Source: Streptomyces gelaticus
Lineage (GTDB): Bacteria > Actinomycetota > Actinomycetes > Streptomycetales > Streptomycetaceae
Assembly (NCBI RefSeq): GCF_014649535.1
Contig: NZ_BMTF01000011.1
Span: 62,001 to 126,000, forward strand
Length of the DNA: 64,000 bases
Direction of reading: 5' to 3'
In this document: one piece after another, positions 1-8,647 of the stretch
Layout: every line of letters begins with the position of its first letter
How positions within the stretch are numbered: position 1 is the stretch's first letter
Program-made: the position numbers and the translations under genes
Notes under the pieces: model-generated
Seen by the model: only the letters and a program-made list of their open reading frames with translations
Told to the model about the DNA's origin: nothing
Database searches by the model: none

Positions 1-916
1 TGGCCCGCAGTGATCCGTCCGTGAGCCGCTCGGCGCCCAGCGCGGTCACCGGCCCCGCGCATCCGGCGTGCGCCGCGGCGACCAGCCGGGCATGGCGCTG
101 GGCGCATTGCTTGCGCGAGCGCTCCAGCACCGCCGCGAGGTTGTCGCAGCCGCGCCGCAGCCTGCCGTCCCCCGGCGGCACGGGGGCACGCATCCGCTGC
201 GGCTGCGGTTCGCACGCGAAGACCGACCACAGGGCCACGACCATCTGTTCGGCGGCGGCCAGCACCCGTAACTGCCCCTCGGTCCGGCCCGCGACCCGCA
301 GCGGCAGCAGTGCCGTACCGAGACGGTCGTCCGGAAGCGGCGCACGCGTCACCGGGACCGCGCCGGCGGTGTGCCAGGCCGCCTGGACCGTGGGGCGCCC
401 CGGATCGCGCAACGCGGTGCTGAGCAGGATCTCGCCGCCACCGGTGAGCCGTTCGCCGACGATACGGAGAGTGGGCTCCGCCTGGACGGCGACATCGAGC
501 CGCACCGGCCCGGCCGGACCGTCCGCCGTGCAGCCGATCCGGAAGCCGCGGCGGCCCTGCGCATCGGCCGCGGCCCCCTCCGGCACGCAGCCCGCCGGGT
601 CCGGGAACACCTCGTCCAGCGGGTCCCCGGCGGCCAGCCTCGCCAGCGCCTCGTACGCCCGCAACGCGCTGGACTTGCCGCTGCCACCGGGCCCCGTGAG
701 GAGCGTGACCGGACCGAGGGGGAACGTGGCACCCCGGTGCGAGGCGAAGGCGGACAGCCGCAGTTCGGTGACGACGGGTCCGGCAGGACGCTCCGGCCCC
801 TCGGTGACCCGCGCGGCTTCCGGACGGGCCGGCGTGCGGGCGACGGGCACGCCATCGCTCGCCCCGGGGGGAGCGGTGGGCAGTGACGGGGCGGCTTCCG
901 GGCGGAGTGCGGTCAT
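1..916 (-). CDS. AAA/ABC-type ATPase, partial (C-terminus off the left edge)
   Basis: The frame opens with ATG at 914-916 and runs without a stop to the left edge, so only the N-terminal ~305 residues are visible. A Walker A motif GPGGSGKSS sits near residues 75-83, straight after a short beta-rich stretch (TELRLSAFASHRGATFPLG) typical of RecF/SMC-like ATPases that wrap a P-loop around a DNA- or nucleotide-binding head. The visible C-terminal part is rich in Arg and Ala and could start a coiled coil. Walker B and signature motifs would lie outside the window. The 108-base gap to the SepF-like gene suggests a separate or loosely coupled unit. The ATPase call is firm from the P-loop; the biological role is unknown. 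Longer open frames on the opposite strand are Arg/Pro/Ser-rich shadows. Confidence 0.75.
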   Translation of the reverse strand, partial: MTALRPEAAPSLPTAPPGASDGVPVARTPARPEAARVTEGPERPAGPVVTELRLSAFASHRGATFPLGPVTLLTGPGGSGKSSALRAYEALARLAAGDPLDEVFPDPAGCVPEGAAADAQGRRGFRIGCTADGPAGPVRLDVAVQAEPTLRIVGERLTGGGEILLSTALRDPGRPTVQAAWHTAGAVPVTRAPLPDDRLGTALLPLRVAGRTEGQLRVLAAAEQMVVALWSVFACEPQPQRMRAPVPPGDGRLRRGCDNLAAVLERSRKQCAQRHARLVAAAHAGCAGPVTALGAERLTDGSLRA

Positions 917-1024
917 GGGCGGACGGTATGCGGGCCGTCGACCGGCGAATCGTTCCGCCTGAACGACTTTCCTACGATCGGAGTACGTGAACGGCTCGCC
1001 CCGCCCCGGCAGCCCTCCCGTGGA

Positions 1025-1423
1025 CTACGAACCGGGAAGGCCCGCCGGGGTGACTCCCTCGACCTCCATGCCGACCGGGGACAACAGGAAGACATTCCGG
1101 TCGACCCGGTGCATTCCGCTGCCGAGGCCGAAGACCACCCCGCTGGTGAAGTCCAGGATGCGCTTGGCGACATCCGTCTCGGCGCTGGTCAGGTCGAGCA
1201 GCACCGGGATCTGGCCGACCAGGTACTCGGCCACCTCCCGTGCGTCCGCGAAGACCTGGACCCGCAGCACGACGAGTCGCCGCTGCTCGGACGCCGGGCT
1301 CTCGTCGGGGACCGTGCGGTGATCCACCCTGGACGGCCACTCGTTGCGGCTGCGCAGCGGCACGACCTGGGCAAGCCCCTCCCACTGCTCGTCCGTGACG
1401 TCGTACCTGTCGTACCTGCTCAC
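1025..1423 (-). CDS. SepF-like cell division protein
   Basis: This 132-residue protein carries the SepF core: VFADAREVAEYL, then PVLLDLTSAETDVAKRILD and FTSGVVFGLGSGMHRV, ending in the beta-rich VFLLSPVGMEVEG. SepF binds FtsZ and membranes at the division septum. This copy is shorter than main SepF (about 150-210 residues) and lacks an obvious N-terminal amphipathic helix. Streptomyces carry extra SepF-like paralogues, and it is not next to ftsZ here, so a paralogue is the better reading. I chose GTG at 1421-1423 because the protein then begins SRYDRYDVTDEQW; an in-frame GTG at 1496-1498 would add 25 poorly structured residues. Family assignment is strong, the exact role is inferred. Confidence 0.8.
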   Translation of the reverse strand: MSRYDRYDVTDEQWEGLAQVVPLRSRNEWPSRVDHRTVPDESPASEQRRLVVLRVQVFADAREVAEYLVGQIPVLLDLTSAETDVAKRILDFTSGVVFGLGSGMHRVDRNVFLLSPVGMEVEGVTPAGLPGS

Positions 1424-1527
1424 CGGACCACCCCGTCTGTGCTTCGGTTGGCGTTGCGCCGGCTGCGCTCGCTGTTCATCGGGCAATTCTCTCGCCACTC
1501 ACCCGTTCGGCGTACCACCGACACGGT

Positions 1528-2802
1528 TCATGGCCCGATCGACACCGCCGGAGCCCCGTCCGCGGCTTCCCCGGCGGCCCTGAGCCGGTGCGCTTCCGCA
1601 CTCATGTCGACGGGGGTGAACCGTACCGGAAGCCGGACAAGCGCGCGGTGGAAGGGTCCCGGACGCCACGTCAGCCCACTGACCGGTACAGCCAGTTTCG
1701 CATCGCACAGCTGGCTGGTGAGCTGCTCGATCGCGGTCATCGCGATGAGCAGCGCCGGCTGCTTCGCCGGGCACCGGTGCGGACCTGCGGACCAGGCGAG
1801 GTGGGCGCTGGCCCCGGAGCGCACCGCGAGGTCCGAAAGGCCGGGCGTGGAACGGGTGTTGGCCGCCGCGTAGGAGACCAGGAGGAGTTGTCCCGCGCGC
1901 AGCCGCACGCCGTGGAACTCCGTGTCGTGGCGCGGGTAGTGGGCGGCCAGGTTGGCCAGCGGCGGGTTCTGCCAGAGGACCTCGTTGATCGCCTCGTGCG
2001 CCGTCATCGCGCCGCCGTGCAGGGAACCGGCGTAGCGGGCGTCGGTGAGCATGTGCAGCATCGCGTTGCCGATCAGATTGGTCGTCGGATCGTGGCCCGC
2101 GCTCATGATCAGGGTGATCTGACGCACAGTCTCGTCGTTGTCGAGGTTCGCCGGGTGGCCGAGGAGGTACGAGGTGAGGTCGCGGCTCGGCTGGGCGCGG
2201 CGGTCGGCGACCAGGGCGGTGACGACCTCGACGAGGTCGGCGTACGCGGTGGCGGCGTTCTCGGTGGAGTTGAACATGCCGGCGATGCCGTCGACGACGC
2301 GTTCGCCGTCGCCCGGCGCCACGCCGAAACAAGTGACGAGGACGTGCAGCGGCAGCCGTCGGGCGTACTGGGCGATGAGATCGGCGCTTCCGGTGGCGGC
2401 GAATTCACCGATCAGGCGCCCTGCGACCCGGGTGACCTCGGCCCGCAGGGCGTGCGGTTCGATCAGGGCGAGGCTGTCGTTGATGGCGTCGCGGTAGCGG
2501 GCGTGCACGTCGCCGTCGCTGAAGAGCGCGGTGGGCCGGTAGCCGAGCATCGGCAGGACCGGCGAGTCCTCGGGGACGGTGGCCTGCCAGGCGCGCGGGT
2601 CCTTGGTGAAGGTGTGGGTGTCGCGCAGCAGATCGACGGCGGCCTGGTAGTCGGTGACCAGGAGGGCGTCGATGCCGGGGGCGAGCCGGACGGGCGCGAG
2701 CGGGCCGTGTTCGCGCAGGCGGCGGTAGTGGCTCTGCGGGTCGGCGGCGAATTCCGGGCCGTAGAGGGCGAGGGGCTGCGACGGCTGTGCGAACGGGGTC
2801 AT
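1528..2802 (-). CDS. Conservon-associated cytochrome P450 (CvnE-type)
   Basis: A 424-residue P450. The I-helix oxygen-activation motif reads AGHDPTTNLIG, the ExxR-like K-helix lies around NEVLWQNPPL, and the haem loop reads HLAWSAGPHRCPAKQPA with the axial Cys. Two departures from consensus are visible: the usual Phe seven residues before the Cys is Trp, and the residues after Cys are Pro-Ala rather than Leu-Gly. The ATG at 2800-2802 overlaps the GTPase stop (ATGA), so it is translated with the conservon. Conservons of Streptomyces often end in a P450 whose substrate is unknown; it may be an effector of the GTPase complex. An in-frame upstream extension of about 30 residues was rejected because it reads through the GTPase gene. 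Confidence 0.9.
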   Translation of the reverse strand: MTPFAQPSQPLALYGPEFAADPQSHYRRLREHGPLAPVRLAPGIDALLVTDYQAAVDLLRDTHTFTKDPRAWQATVPEDSPVLPMLGYRPTALFSDGDVHARYRDAINDSLALIEPHALRAEVTRVAGRLIGEFAATGSADLIAQYARRLPLHVLVTCFGVAPGDGERVVDGIAGMFNSTENAATAYADLVEVVTALVADRRAQPSRDLTSYLLGHPANLDNDETVRQITLIMSAGHDPTTNLIGNAMLHMLTDARYAGSLHGGAMTAHEAINEVLWQNPPLANLAAHYPRHDTEFHGVRLRAGQLLLVSYAAANTRSTPGLSDLAVRSGASAHLAWSAGPHRCPAKQPALLIAMTAIEQLTSQLCDAKLAVPVSGLTWRPGPFHRALVRLPVRFTPVDMSAEAHRLRAAGEAADGAPAVSIGP

Positions 2803-3413
2803 GACGGGTCCTCGGGCCTGGGCATCCGGGTGAGCACGTGCTCGGCCAGGGCGATCAGCGCGTCGATGCTGCTGCGGCGTTCGCGGGCGTCGCACTGCAC
2901 CAGCGGGGTCTCGGGTGCGAGGTCGAGGTGTTTGCGCAGGACCTCGTCGGAGTGGGCGGGGGCGTCGGGGAAGCGGTTGACCGCGACCGCGTACGGCAGC
3001 CCCTGCTCCTCGACCATGTCCATGACCGCGAAGGAGTCGGCGAGCCTGCGGGTGTCGACCAGGACGAGTGCACCGAGCGCACCGCGCGCGATGTCCTCCC
3101 AGAGCGGCAGGAAGCGTTGCTGGCCGGGGGTGCCGAACATGTAGAGCACCAGGTCGTCCAGGACGGTGAGCCGGCCGAAGTCGACGGCGACGGTGGTCGT
3201 CGTCTTGTCCGGCAGCCCGGCGGTGTCGTCGAGCCGGGTGCTGGACTGGGTCATCGCCTCTTCGGTGTGGAGCGTGGCGATCTCCGACAGCGTCCGGATC
3301 AGGGTGGTCTTGCCGACGCCGAACGGACCCGTGACGACCAGCTTCATCAGGGTCCGGGCGGCGGGCGGCAGATAGCCGACGCCGGTGCGGTCAGTGGAGG
3401 GAGCGGAGTCCAA
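2799..3413 (-). CDS. cvnD: Conservon GTPase CvnD (Ras/MglA-like small G protein)
   Basis: A small GTPase of about 204 residues. Visible G motifs are the P-loop GPFGVGKTT, a switch region with DKTTTTVAVDFG, the G3-type GTPGQQRF and a G4-like NRFPDA in which the usual NKxD is replaced. That degenerate G4 is normal for the CvnD family. It is expected to cycle with the roadblock and DUF742 partners at a membrane-bound sensor kinase, like a bacterial G-protein-coupled system. The start is uncertain: TTG at 3411-3413 gives the typical conservon N-terminus (LDSAPSTDRTG) and overlaps the DUF742 gene by 23 bases; an ATG further in (MKLVVTGP) would remove the conserved leader. Confidence 0.9.
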   Translation of the reverse strand: MDSAPSTDRTGVGYLPPAARTLMKLVVTGPFGVGKTTLIRTLSEIATLHTEEAMTQSSTRLDDTAGLPDKTTTTVAVDFGRLTVLDDLVLYMFGTPGQQRFLPLWEDIARGALGALVLVDTRRLADSFAVMDMVEEQGLPYAVAVNRFPDAPAHSDEVLRKHLDLAPETPLVQCDARERRSSIDALIALAEHVLTRMPRPEDPS

Positions 3414-3744
3414 CGAGCAGCCTCTCGACGAGCGACCGGTCGATCTCCCCGGCACTGGGGATGGGCGGTCGGGTGTGCAGATGTCCGGCGGCCGCGAGGT
3501 CCGTGGCCAGGAAGACGGTGGCGCTGACCGGCAGATCCAGGTGGGCCGCGCACTCGACGACGGTGAGCGCCCCCGGTCCGAGCAGCTCGCACAGTCTGCG
3601 CTGTTCCGAGCCGGCCTCCGGGGGCAGCTCGGTGTCGGCGCGTACGAGTACGTCGAGCCGGTCGAGCGCGGGGCCGACGGGCCGGGTCCGGCCGCCGGTG
3701 ACCAGATAGGCGGGTATCAGACGGCGCCCCGGGCCGGAGGTCAT
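3391..3744 (-). CDS. cvnC: Conservon DUF742 protein CvnC
   Basis: A 117-residue DUF742 protein starting MTSGPGRRLIPAYLVTGGRT, followed by the family-typical ELPPEAGSEQRRLCELL and a winged-helix-like segment (LTVVECAAHLDLPVSATVFLATDLAAAG is the region, residues about 63-90). CvnC proteins are thought to act as adaptors or DNA-binding-like partners between the roadblock protein and the GTPase. The ATG at 3742-3744 overlaps the TGA of cvnB at 3741-3743, and its own 3' end overlaps the cvnD start, so the conservon is translationally coupled throughout. Length and order match the standard conservon. Confidence 0.92.
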   Translation of the reverse strand: MTSGPGRRLIPAYLVTGGRTRPVGPALDRLDVLVRADTELPPEAGSEQRRLCELLGPGALTVVECAAHLDLPVSATVFLATDLAAAGHLHTRPPIPSAGEIDRSLVERLLVGLRSLH

Positions 3745-4166
3745 GGCCGGGCGGCGGTGTCCGGCCGGCGGGCGGGTGCGTTCATCGCCCGGGTCAGGGC
3801 GGCGACCTGCACCTGCATCTGGTACGCGATGTCGCCGAGCTTGGCGCCGGGTTCCGCGAACAGGGCGAGTGTGGTGTTGTTCCCGGCCGGTACGACGATG
3901 GCGAAGCCCTGGTCGGACTCGACGACCGTCTGGGCCAGGCGCGGAGCCTCGACGTCGGTGAACGCCGTGGTGAAGGCGCGTGCCGCGGCGTGCAGGGTGG
4001 CGGTCATGGCGGCGACGCGCTCGCCGGAGGCCCGGTCCAGGCCGGGCGACGCGCCCTCGACGAGGCCATCTCCGGTGGCGACCACGGCGTGCTGGACTCC
4101 GGGCAGCTCCAGCAGCGGGGTCAGCACCCATGCGAGGTCACCGGTGGTGGAAGTGGGGGCGCTCAC
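3741..4166 (-). CDS. cvnB: Conservon roadblock/LC7 protein CvnB
   Basis: A 141-residue roadblock/LC7-domain protein beginning SAPTSTTGDLAWVLTPLLE and containing the family signature GVQHAVVATGDGLVEGAS, then RVAAMTATLHAAARAF and the beta-hairpin VVESDQGFAIVVPAGNNTT. Roadblock proteins act as GTPase-activating or docking partners for MglA/CvnD-type GTPases. The GTG at 4164-4166 shares its GTGA with the stop of cvnA, so it is co-translated with the sensor kinase. Confidence 0.93.
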   Translation of the reverse strand: MSAPTSTTGDLAWVLTPLLELPGVQHAVVATGDGLVEGASPGLDRASGERVAAMTATLHAAARAFTTAFTDVEAPRLAQTVVESDQGFAIVVPAGNNTTLALFAEPGAKLGDIAYQMQVQVAALTRAMNAPARRPDTAARP

Positions 4167-5527
4167 GTCTGGTCGTCTCCTTGCTCGTCCCGGTCGTCCG
4201 GGTGGTCGTGGTCGTCCGGTACCGGTGCGGATGGCCGCCCGGCGACGCTCCTGCCGTTGAGGGTGCCCTGCTGGAGTGCCGCCCAGGAAGCCCCGGCCTG
4301 CTCCGGTGTACGGGACACCTGTTCGCGGTCCGGGGCGGCGGACGCGGGGCGGGCCGGCGCCGGACGCGGGGCGCGGCGGCGCCGGCTGGGCAGCGCGGCG
4401 GCCTCCCCGCCGGCGGGTTGCGGCAGGGGGGCGGTCTCCTGCTCGGTCGGGGCGGGGACCGCGGAAGCGGCCTGCGCCTGCACCGGCTTCGGGGCGAGCG
4501 CGGAGAGGCTGCGCTCCTCCTCCATCACGGTCAGCAGATGGGCCGGGACGCGCAGGATCGTACGCATGCCGCCGAACGGCGATGCCTCGATGTGGCAGTT
4601 GAAGCCGTACTGCAGCACCAGCCGGCCGACGACTGCGAAGCCGGTCTGCGGCGGATCGCCCAGCTCGGTCAGCAGGACCTCGGATGGGCCCGCCAGCAGG
4701 GCCCGTGCCCGGTCGAGCGCGTCGTCGTCCATGCCGATGCCCGCGTCGTCGACCACCAGGAACGCGCCCCGGCCGCCGCTCTGCTGAACGGTGACCTGGA
4801 CATCGGTGTCGGGGTGCGAGTAGGCGGTGGCGTTGGCCAGCAGTTCGGCCAGGGCGATGGCGAGGGGTTCGGCGGCGCGGGCGACGAGCGCGAGCCGTTC
4901 GTCGCGCAGATGGTTGGCGACCTTGATGCGTTCGTAGCCGGCGACCCGGGACTGGGCACCGAGCACGATCTCGACCAGCGGCGAGTTCTGGCGGGCGAGG
5001 CCGGGCCAGGCGTCGCAGAGCACCGCGGTGGCCTGGGTGCGTCGCAGCGCCAGTTCGTTGCGGAAGTCGAGTTGCAGGATCCGCGGGTCGTCGTACTCGT
5101 GCTGGAGCTCGTGCAGCAGTTGCTGGGACTGGTTGAGCAGGGACTGGATCTTGGCGGAGGTGCCGCGCATCGCCGCGCGGGCGGCCGCGTCGACACGGCC
5201 GCGCTCCTCGACGACGGCCTGGCGGGCGGCCTGCACCGCCTCGGTGAGCAGCCGTGCGGAATCGCCGTCGACCTCGGCCGCCTCGCGCAGTCCGGGGACC
5301 TTGGCGGTGGGGTGGGAGAGGGCGAGCGCGGCGACGGGTATCCGGTTGCGGGCCAGCTGGCGGATCTCGTCGGTGAGGGCCGCGGTACGGGCCTCGGCGG
5401 CCTTCGACTGCCGTTCGGCCAGCTCGGCGCGGGCCAGCGCGACGTTCTCGGCGCGCGCCGAGTTCTGTGCGCGGACCGCTGCCGCCACGGCAGCGGCGAC
5501 GGCGATCACCGCCACTATCCATCCCAT
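4163..5527 (-). CDS. cvnA: Conservon sensor histidine kinase-like protein CvnA
   Basis: A 454-residue sensor-kinase-like protein. An N-terminal transmembrane helix (MGWIVAVIAVAAAVAAAV) is followed by a coiled-coil stretch to about residue 190, then a HATPase_c domain with the N box ELLANATAYSHPDTDV and the G1 box VVDDAGIGM. The C-terminal ~100 residues are low-complexity, rich in Pro, Ala and Arg, ending in an acidic tail. No phosphoacceptor His box is obvious, as in other CvnA proteins, so it may signal to CvnB/C/D by ATP-dependent conformational change rather than phosphotransfer. It heads the overlapping conservon operon; only about 50 bases separate it from the MBL-fold gene upstream. Confidence 0.92.
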   Translation of the reverse strand: MGWIVAVIAVAAAVAAAVRAQNSARAENVALARAELAERQSKAAEARTAALTDEIRQLARNRIPVAALALSHPTAKVPGLREAAEVDGDSARLLTEAVQAARQAVVEERGRVDAAARAAMRGTSAKIQSLLNQSQQLLHELQHEYDDPRILQLDFRNELALRRTQATAVLCDAWPGLARQNSPLVEIVLGAQSRVAGYERIKVANHLRDERLALVARAAEPLAIALAELLANATAYSHPDTDVQVTVQQSGGRGAFLVVDDAGIGMDDDALDRARALLAGPSEVLLTELGDPPQTGFAVVGRLVLQYGFNCHIEASPFGGMRTILRVPAHLLTVMEEERSLSALAPKPVQAQAASAVPAPTEQETAPLPQPAGGEAAALPSRRRRAPRPAPARPASAAPDREQVSRTPEQAGASWAALQQGTLNGRSVAGRPSAPVPDDHDHPDDRDEQGDDQT

Positions 5528-5577
5528 GCCGTCACCGCGTTTCTGTCGTCGGATCGGCCTTCCGGCCGAAGCCTTGC

Positions 5578-6579
5578 CTATTGCTCCGCGGGGCGGGCCG
5601 GCTCATGCGGCCGCTCCAGTTCTTCAGCGACCACGGCGACCTCGGTCATGACCTGGAGCACTCCGGGCAGTTCGGAGCCGTCGAGCCGGCGGTACTCGCT
5701 GCCGATGGTCACCACCAGCCGTTCGGGAAGGCCCAGTTCCGGATAGCGCCCCTCGCCGATGACCCGGCGGGCGGCCTCGACGGCGGGAATCCCCGCCGTG
5801 TGGAAGGCGTGGGCGCGCTCGCGCACGTACTCCAGGTACACGATGTGGTCGCGCACCCCGGCCCGGTCAAGAAGCGGGCCGTGTCCCGGGACGACGGTCT
5901 CGGCGCCGGTGGCCAGCACCTGTTCGCAGGCCGAGATCAGATTGCTCAGCGGACCCGCCCAGTGCACCGGGTGGTCGCCCGGCTGCTGCGGGGTGGAGGA
6001 GAAGATGATGTCCCCGGTGAACACGGCGTCCTGCGCGGGCAGATGGACCATCAGGTCGCCGGTGGTGTGCGCGGACGGCAGCGCGGAGATCCGCACCGGG
6101 TAATCCCCCAGCGTCAGTTCGAGCTCGCCGGTGAAGTAGGTGGTCGGCATCACCGGTTCGGTCTGCGACCAGTCGAAGGGGCCGAAGTGCCGGGCGAGAT
6201 AGCCGCCGAGCGGGGTGGCCGGATCGCCTGCCGCGACGAGGGCGTGCTGCTGCTTCGGCGTGGGTTCGTAGTGGATGTGCTCGCGGGCCTCGCGGGTGGC
6301 GATGATCTCCGCGTCCGGGAGCACGCCCGCGCCCCAGAAGTGGTCCCCGTTCGCATGGGTCACGATCACCCGGTCGATGCCGACACCGTCCGGCAGCCGC
6401 TTGGTGGACTCGGCCAGGAACTGGCCGGCCAGCACGGCGTCGTACGGGGTGTCGATCCAGAGCGCGCTTCGGGACGAGACGAGCAGGCCGCAGTTGGCCA
6501 GCCCCCAGCCCCGCTTCGGCGGGAGCCATGCATAAAGGCCCCGCCCCAGGTCAACGACGTCTCCACCCGTGATCGACAT
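5578..6579 (-). CDS. MBL-fold metallohydrolase
   Basis: A 333-residue metallo-beta-lactamase-fold hydrolase. The metal motif reads THANGDHFWG (HxNxDH), so the second His of the classical HxHxDH is Asn. Further ligands look intact: SAHTTGDLMVHLP (His), FTGDIIF (bridging Asp) and VVPGHGPLLD (final His). The closest broad group is the SoxH/quinoprotein-relay-like or glyoxalase-like hydrolases, but the substrate cannot be read from the sequence. The ATG at 6577-6579 gives MSITGGDVVDLGRGLYAW, the usual beta strand at the N-terminus. It lies 50 bases upstream of cvnA on the same strand, so co-transcription is possible. Confidence 0.85.
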   Translation of the reverse strand: MSITGGDVVDLGRGLYAWLPPKRGWGLANCGLLVSSRSALWIDTPYDAVLAGQFLAESTKRLPDGVGIDRVIVTHANGDHFWGAGVLPDAEIIATREAREHIHYEPTPKQQHALVAAGDPATPLGGYLARHFGPFDWSQTEPVMPTTYFTGELELTLGDYPVRISALPSAHTTGDLMVHLPAQDAVFTGDIIFSSTPQQPGDHPVHWAGPLSNLISACEQVLATGAETVVPGHGPLLDRAGVRDHIVYLEYVRERAHAFHTAGIPAVEAARRVIGEGRYPELGLPERLVVTIGSEYRRLDGSELPGVLQVMTEVAVVAEELERPHEPARPAEQ

Positions 6580-6915
6580 GGACGCGATTATGCCGACCGA
6601 ATTCCGGCCACGCGTTCGAACTCGGCCACCCCGAGATCCTATTGGCGCAAATTGATCGCTCGAACTCCCCGACGGCGGAGTCATGGTGACCCTGCGAGAC
6701 CGGCGCACCTCACCCTCGCCTGTCACCTTTCGGACATTCCTTCTCAATTCACCTGATGCTGCCACGCGTCGGGGTGGACACCTGCCGGGAGGTCGCCAAA
6801 CCAGAATGAGCCGATTACCCACCGAGCATGGCTGAAAACCATTGCACAGAGACCCCCGGGGGACAGCACCCGAAGGCACTGTCACCGGAGATCTCCCGGG
6901 CGTCGGGCGAAGCGC
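6580..6915. other. Intergenic region, 336 bases
   Basis: This gap lies between the MBL-fold gene start and the 3' end of the Gfo/Idh gene, both on the minus strand. It should hold the MBL-gene promoter; a CATAAT -10-like box lies 12 bases upstream of its ATG on the minus strand but no matching -35 is clear. No conserved open frame or convincing hairpin was seen. Confidence 0.4.
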
Positions 6916-8097
6916 CTAGTCCCGCCGGCGGACCTGGCCGCCCTCGAAGTAGGCGATCAGCTCCGGGTCGAGGGCCGGCACCTCGAACGGCGCACCGCCC
7001 TCGCGCAGGGAACGGGTGGCGAGCACACCGGCGGCGACGCTCATCCGGGCGGCGACCGGCGAGGTGTCGGTGACGCCCCCGTCGCGCACGAACCGGCAGA
7101 ACTCCTCCATGATCCGGCTGTCCCCGCCACCGTGCGAGCCCTCGGCCTCGGGCACCCGGTAGGTGATGTCGGCCTCGGCGCGGTATCCGCTGGGACCGGT
7201 GTTCCAGACCTTGACCTCGTCGCCGGGGCCGTCACCGAAGTTCTCCAGCCGGCCCTCGGTACCGATGACGGTGTAGTTCCGCCAGTAGTCGGGGGTGAAG
7301 TGGCACTGCTGGTAGGCGGCCACGACGCCGTTGTCCAGCTGCATGTTCATCACCGAGACGTCCTCGACGTCCACGATGTGGTGCAGGTCCCTGCGGGCCG
7401 TCGGCGGCCAGTCGAACTCTCGCAGCCAGTTCGCCGGGCGCGGGGTGTCCGCCTCGCGGCGCGGCAGGTCGCCGTAGACGAGGAGATCGCCGAGCGCGTT
7501 GACGCGGCGGGTGTAGCCGCCGGCCAGCCAGTGCAGGACGTCGATGTCGTGCGCGGCCTTCTGGAGCAGCAGACCGGTGGTGCGGGTGCGGTCGGCGTGC
7601 CAGTCCTTGAAGTAGTAGTCACCGCCGTAGCCGACGAAGTGCCGCACCCACACGGCCTTCGGCTCGCCGATGTCGCCACGGGCGATGATGTCGCGCATCA
7701 GCCGCACGACGCCCATGTGGCGCATGTTGTGTCCGACGTACAGCCGGGTCCCGGTCTCGTACGCCGCACGCAGGATGTTGTCGCAGCTCTCGACGGTGAT
7801 CCCGAGCGGCTTCTCGACGAAGACGGCCTTCCCGGCCCGCAGCGCGTCGATGGCGATGGTCTCGTGTGTGTCGTCCGGGGTCGCGACGACGATCGCGTCG
7901 AGGTCGTCCCGGCCGAGGAGCAGCTTGTAGTCGTCGACGGCGACATCGGTGCCGAAGTACTCGGCCTCGCGCCGTCGCACCTCGGGGTCGAGGTCGCAGA
8001 CGGCGGTGATCGCCGAACCCTGTCCGGGGTGGTGGGCGGAGGTCGCGATGGAACGGCGCAGGCCGAGCCCGATGACGCCGAGTCGCAGGTCTGACAC
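6916..8097 (-). CDS. Gfo/Idh/MocA-family oxidoreductase
   Basis: A 393-residue NAD(P)-dependent oxidoreductase of the Gfo/Idh/MocA family. The N-terminal Rossmann fold starts LRLGVIGLGLRRSIA, the family EKP motif appears as VFVEKPLGIT, and the C-terminal alpha/beta sheet follows with KAAHDIDVLHWLAGG, where the His and Asp are the usual catalytic pair. Such enzymes oxidise or epimerise sugars, inositols or amino sugars. I chose GTG at 8095-8097, which puts SDLRLGVIG at the N-terminus; an upstream frame extension has no domain content. It lies 550 bases downstream of a DeoR regulator on the same strand, close to a SIS isomerase, suggesting sugar or amino-sugar catabolism. Confidence 0.88.
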   Translation of the reverse strand: MSDLRLGVIGLGLRRSIATSAHHPGQGSAITAVCDLDPEVRRREAEYFGTDVAVDDYKLLLGRDDLDAIVVATPDDTHETIAIDALRAGKAVFVEKPLGITVESCDNILRAAYETGTRLYVGHNMRHMGVVRLMRDIIARGDIGEPKAVWVRHFVGYGGDYYFKDWHADRTRTTGLLLQKAAHDIDVLHWLAGGYTRRVNALGDLLVYGDLPRREADTPRPANWLREFDWPPTARRDLHHIVDVEDVSVMNMQLDNGVVAAYQQCHFTPDYWRNYTVIGTEGRLENFGDGPGDEVKVWNTGPSGYRAEADITYRVPEAEGSHGGGDSRIMEEFCRFVRDGGVTDTSPVAARMSVAAGVLATRSLREGGAPFEVPALDPELIAYFEGGQVRRRD

Positions 8098-8647
8098 GGG
8101 GGTCCCTTCTGTCTGTGCGTGCGGGTGGTACGGGCGGAGAACACTGATGCGCGGCTGCTTGCCGGCGAGCGAGACCTCTGACTCGGCGCGCATCATGCAC
8201 TCGGGGCCGGCAGCCAGGAGGGCGAACGCAGCGGTGACCGTGCGGCCGTTGCTCCCTCGCGGTGACAGCCACATGGTTCACGACATGCATCCAGATGGCA
8301 AGAGTTGTTCATTTCACACGACTAACGAACATCTAAGGACATTGAACAGGCGGGGGGCGTTCGTTTCGGCCGCGCCGCAACCCGTGATCGAGTGTCAGAG
8401 GCAGGGCACGGGCACGGGCACGGAGAGGCACGGGAAAGGAGCCTGGCACGATGCAGCAGGGGTTCGACGACAATCACCGAACTTGTCAGCCGCTCGATCG
8501 CGGTCCGGGATGCGTCTTCGTGCTCGACCGGCGGGTTGCCGGGCACAGGACCCGGCATTCTCGGGCACCAGCTGTGGACGGGCCACGGAAGGCCGATCAG
8601 CGGCCGCCCGCCGCCCGACGACCTCGCCGGGGACGCGCCGTGTCACC
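8098..8647. other. Intergenic region, 550 bases
   Basis: This gap separates the DeoR stop from the Gfo/Idh start. It has a short GGGCAC-type tandem run around 8402-8425. The stretch around 8305-8360 is less GC-rich than its surroundings and contains GTTCAT/GAACAT-like elements, probably the promoter and operator of the Gfo/Idh gene. No coding signal was seen. Confidence 0.4.

Noticed and set aside
21..962. Plus-strand open frame of 313 codons at the left edge
   Set aside because: Arg/Ser/Pro-rich with no motif; the minus-strand frame from 916 has a Walker A motif and coding-like composition.
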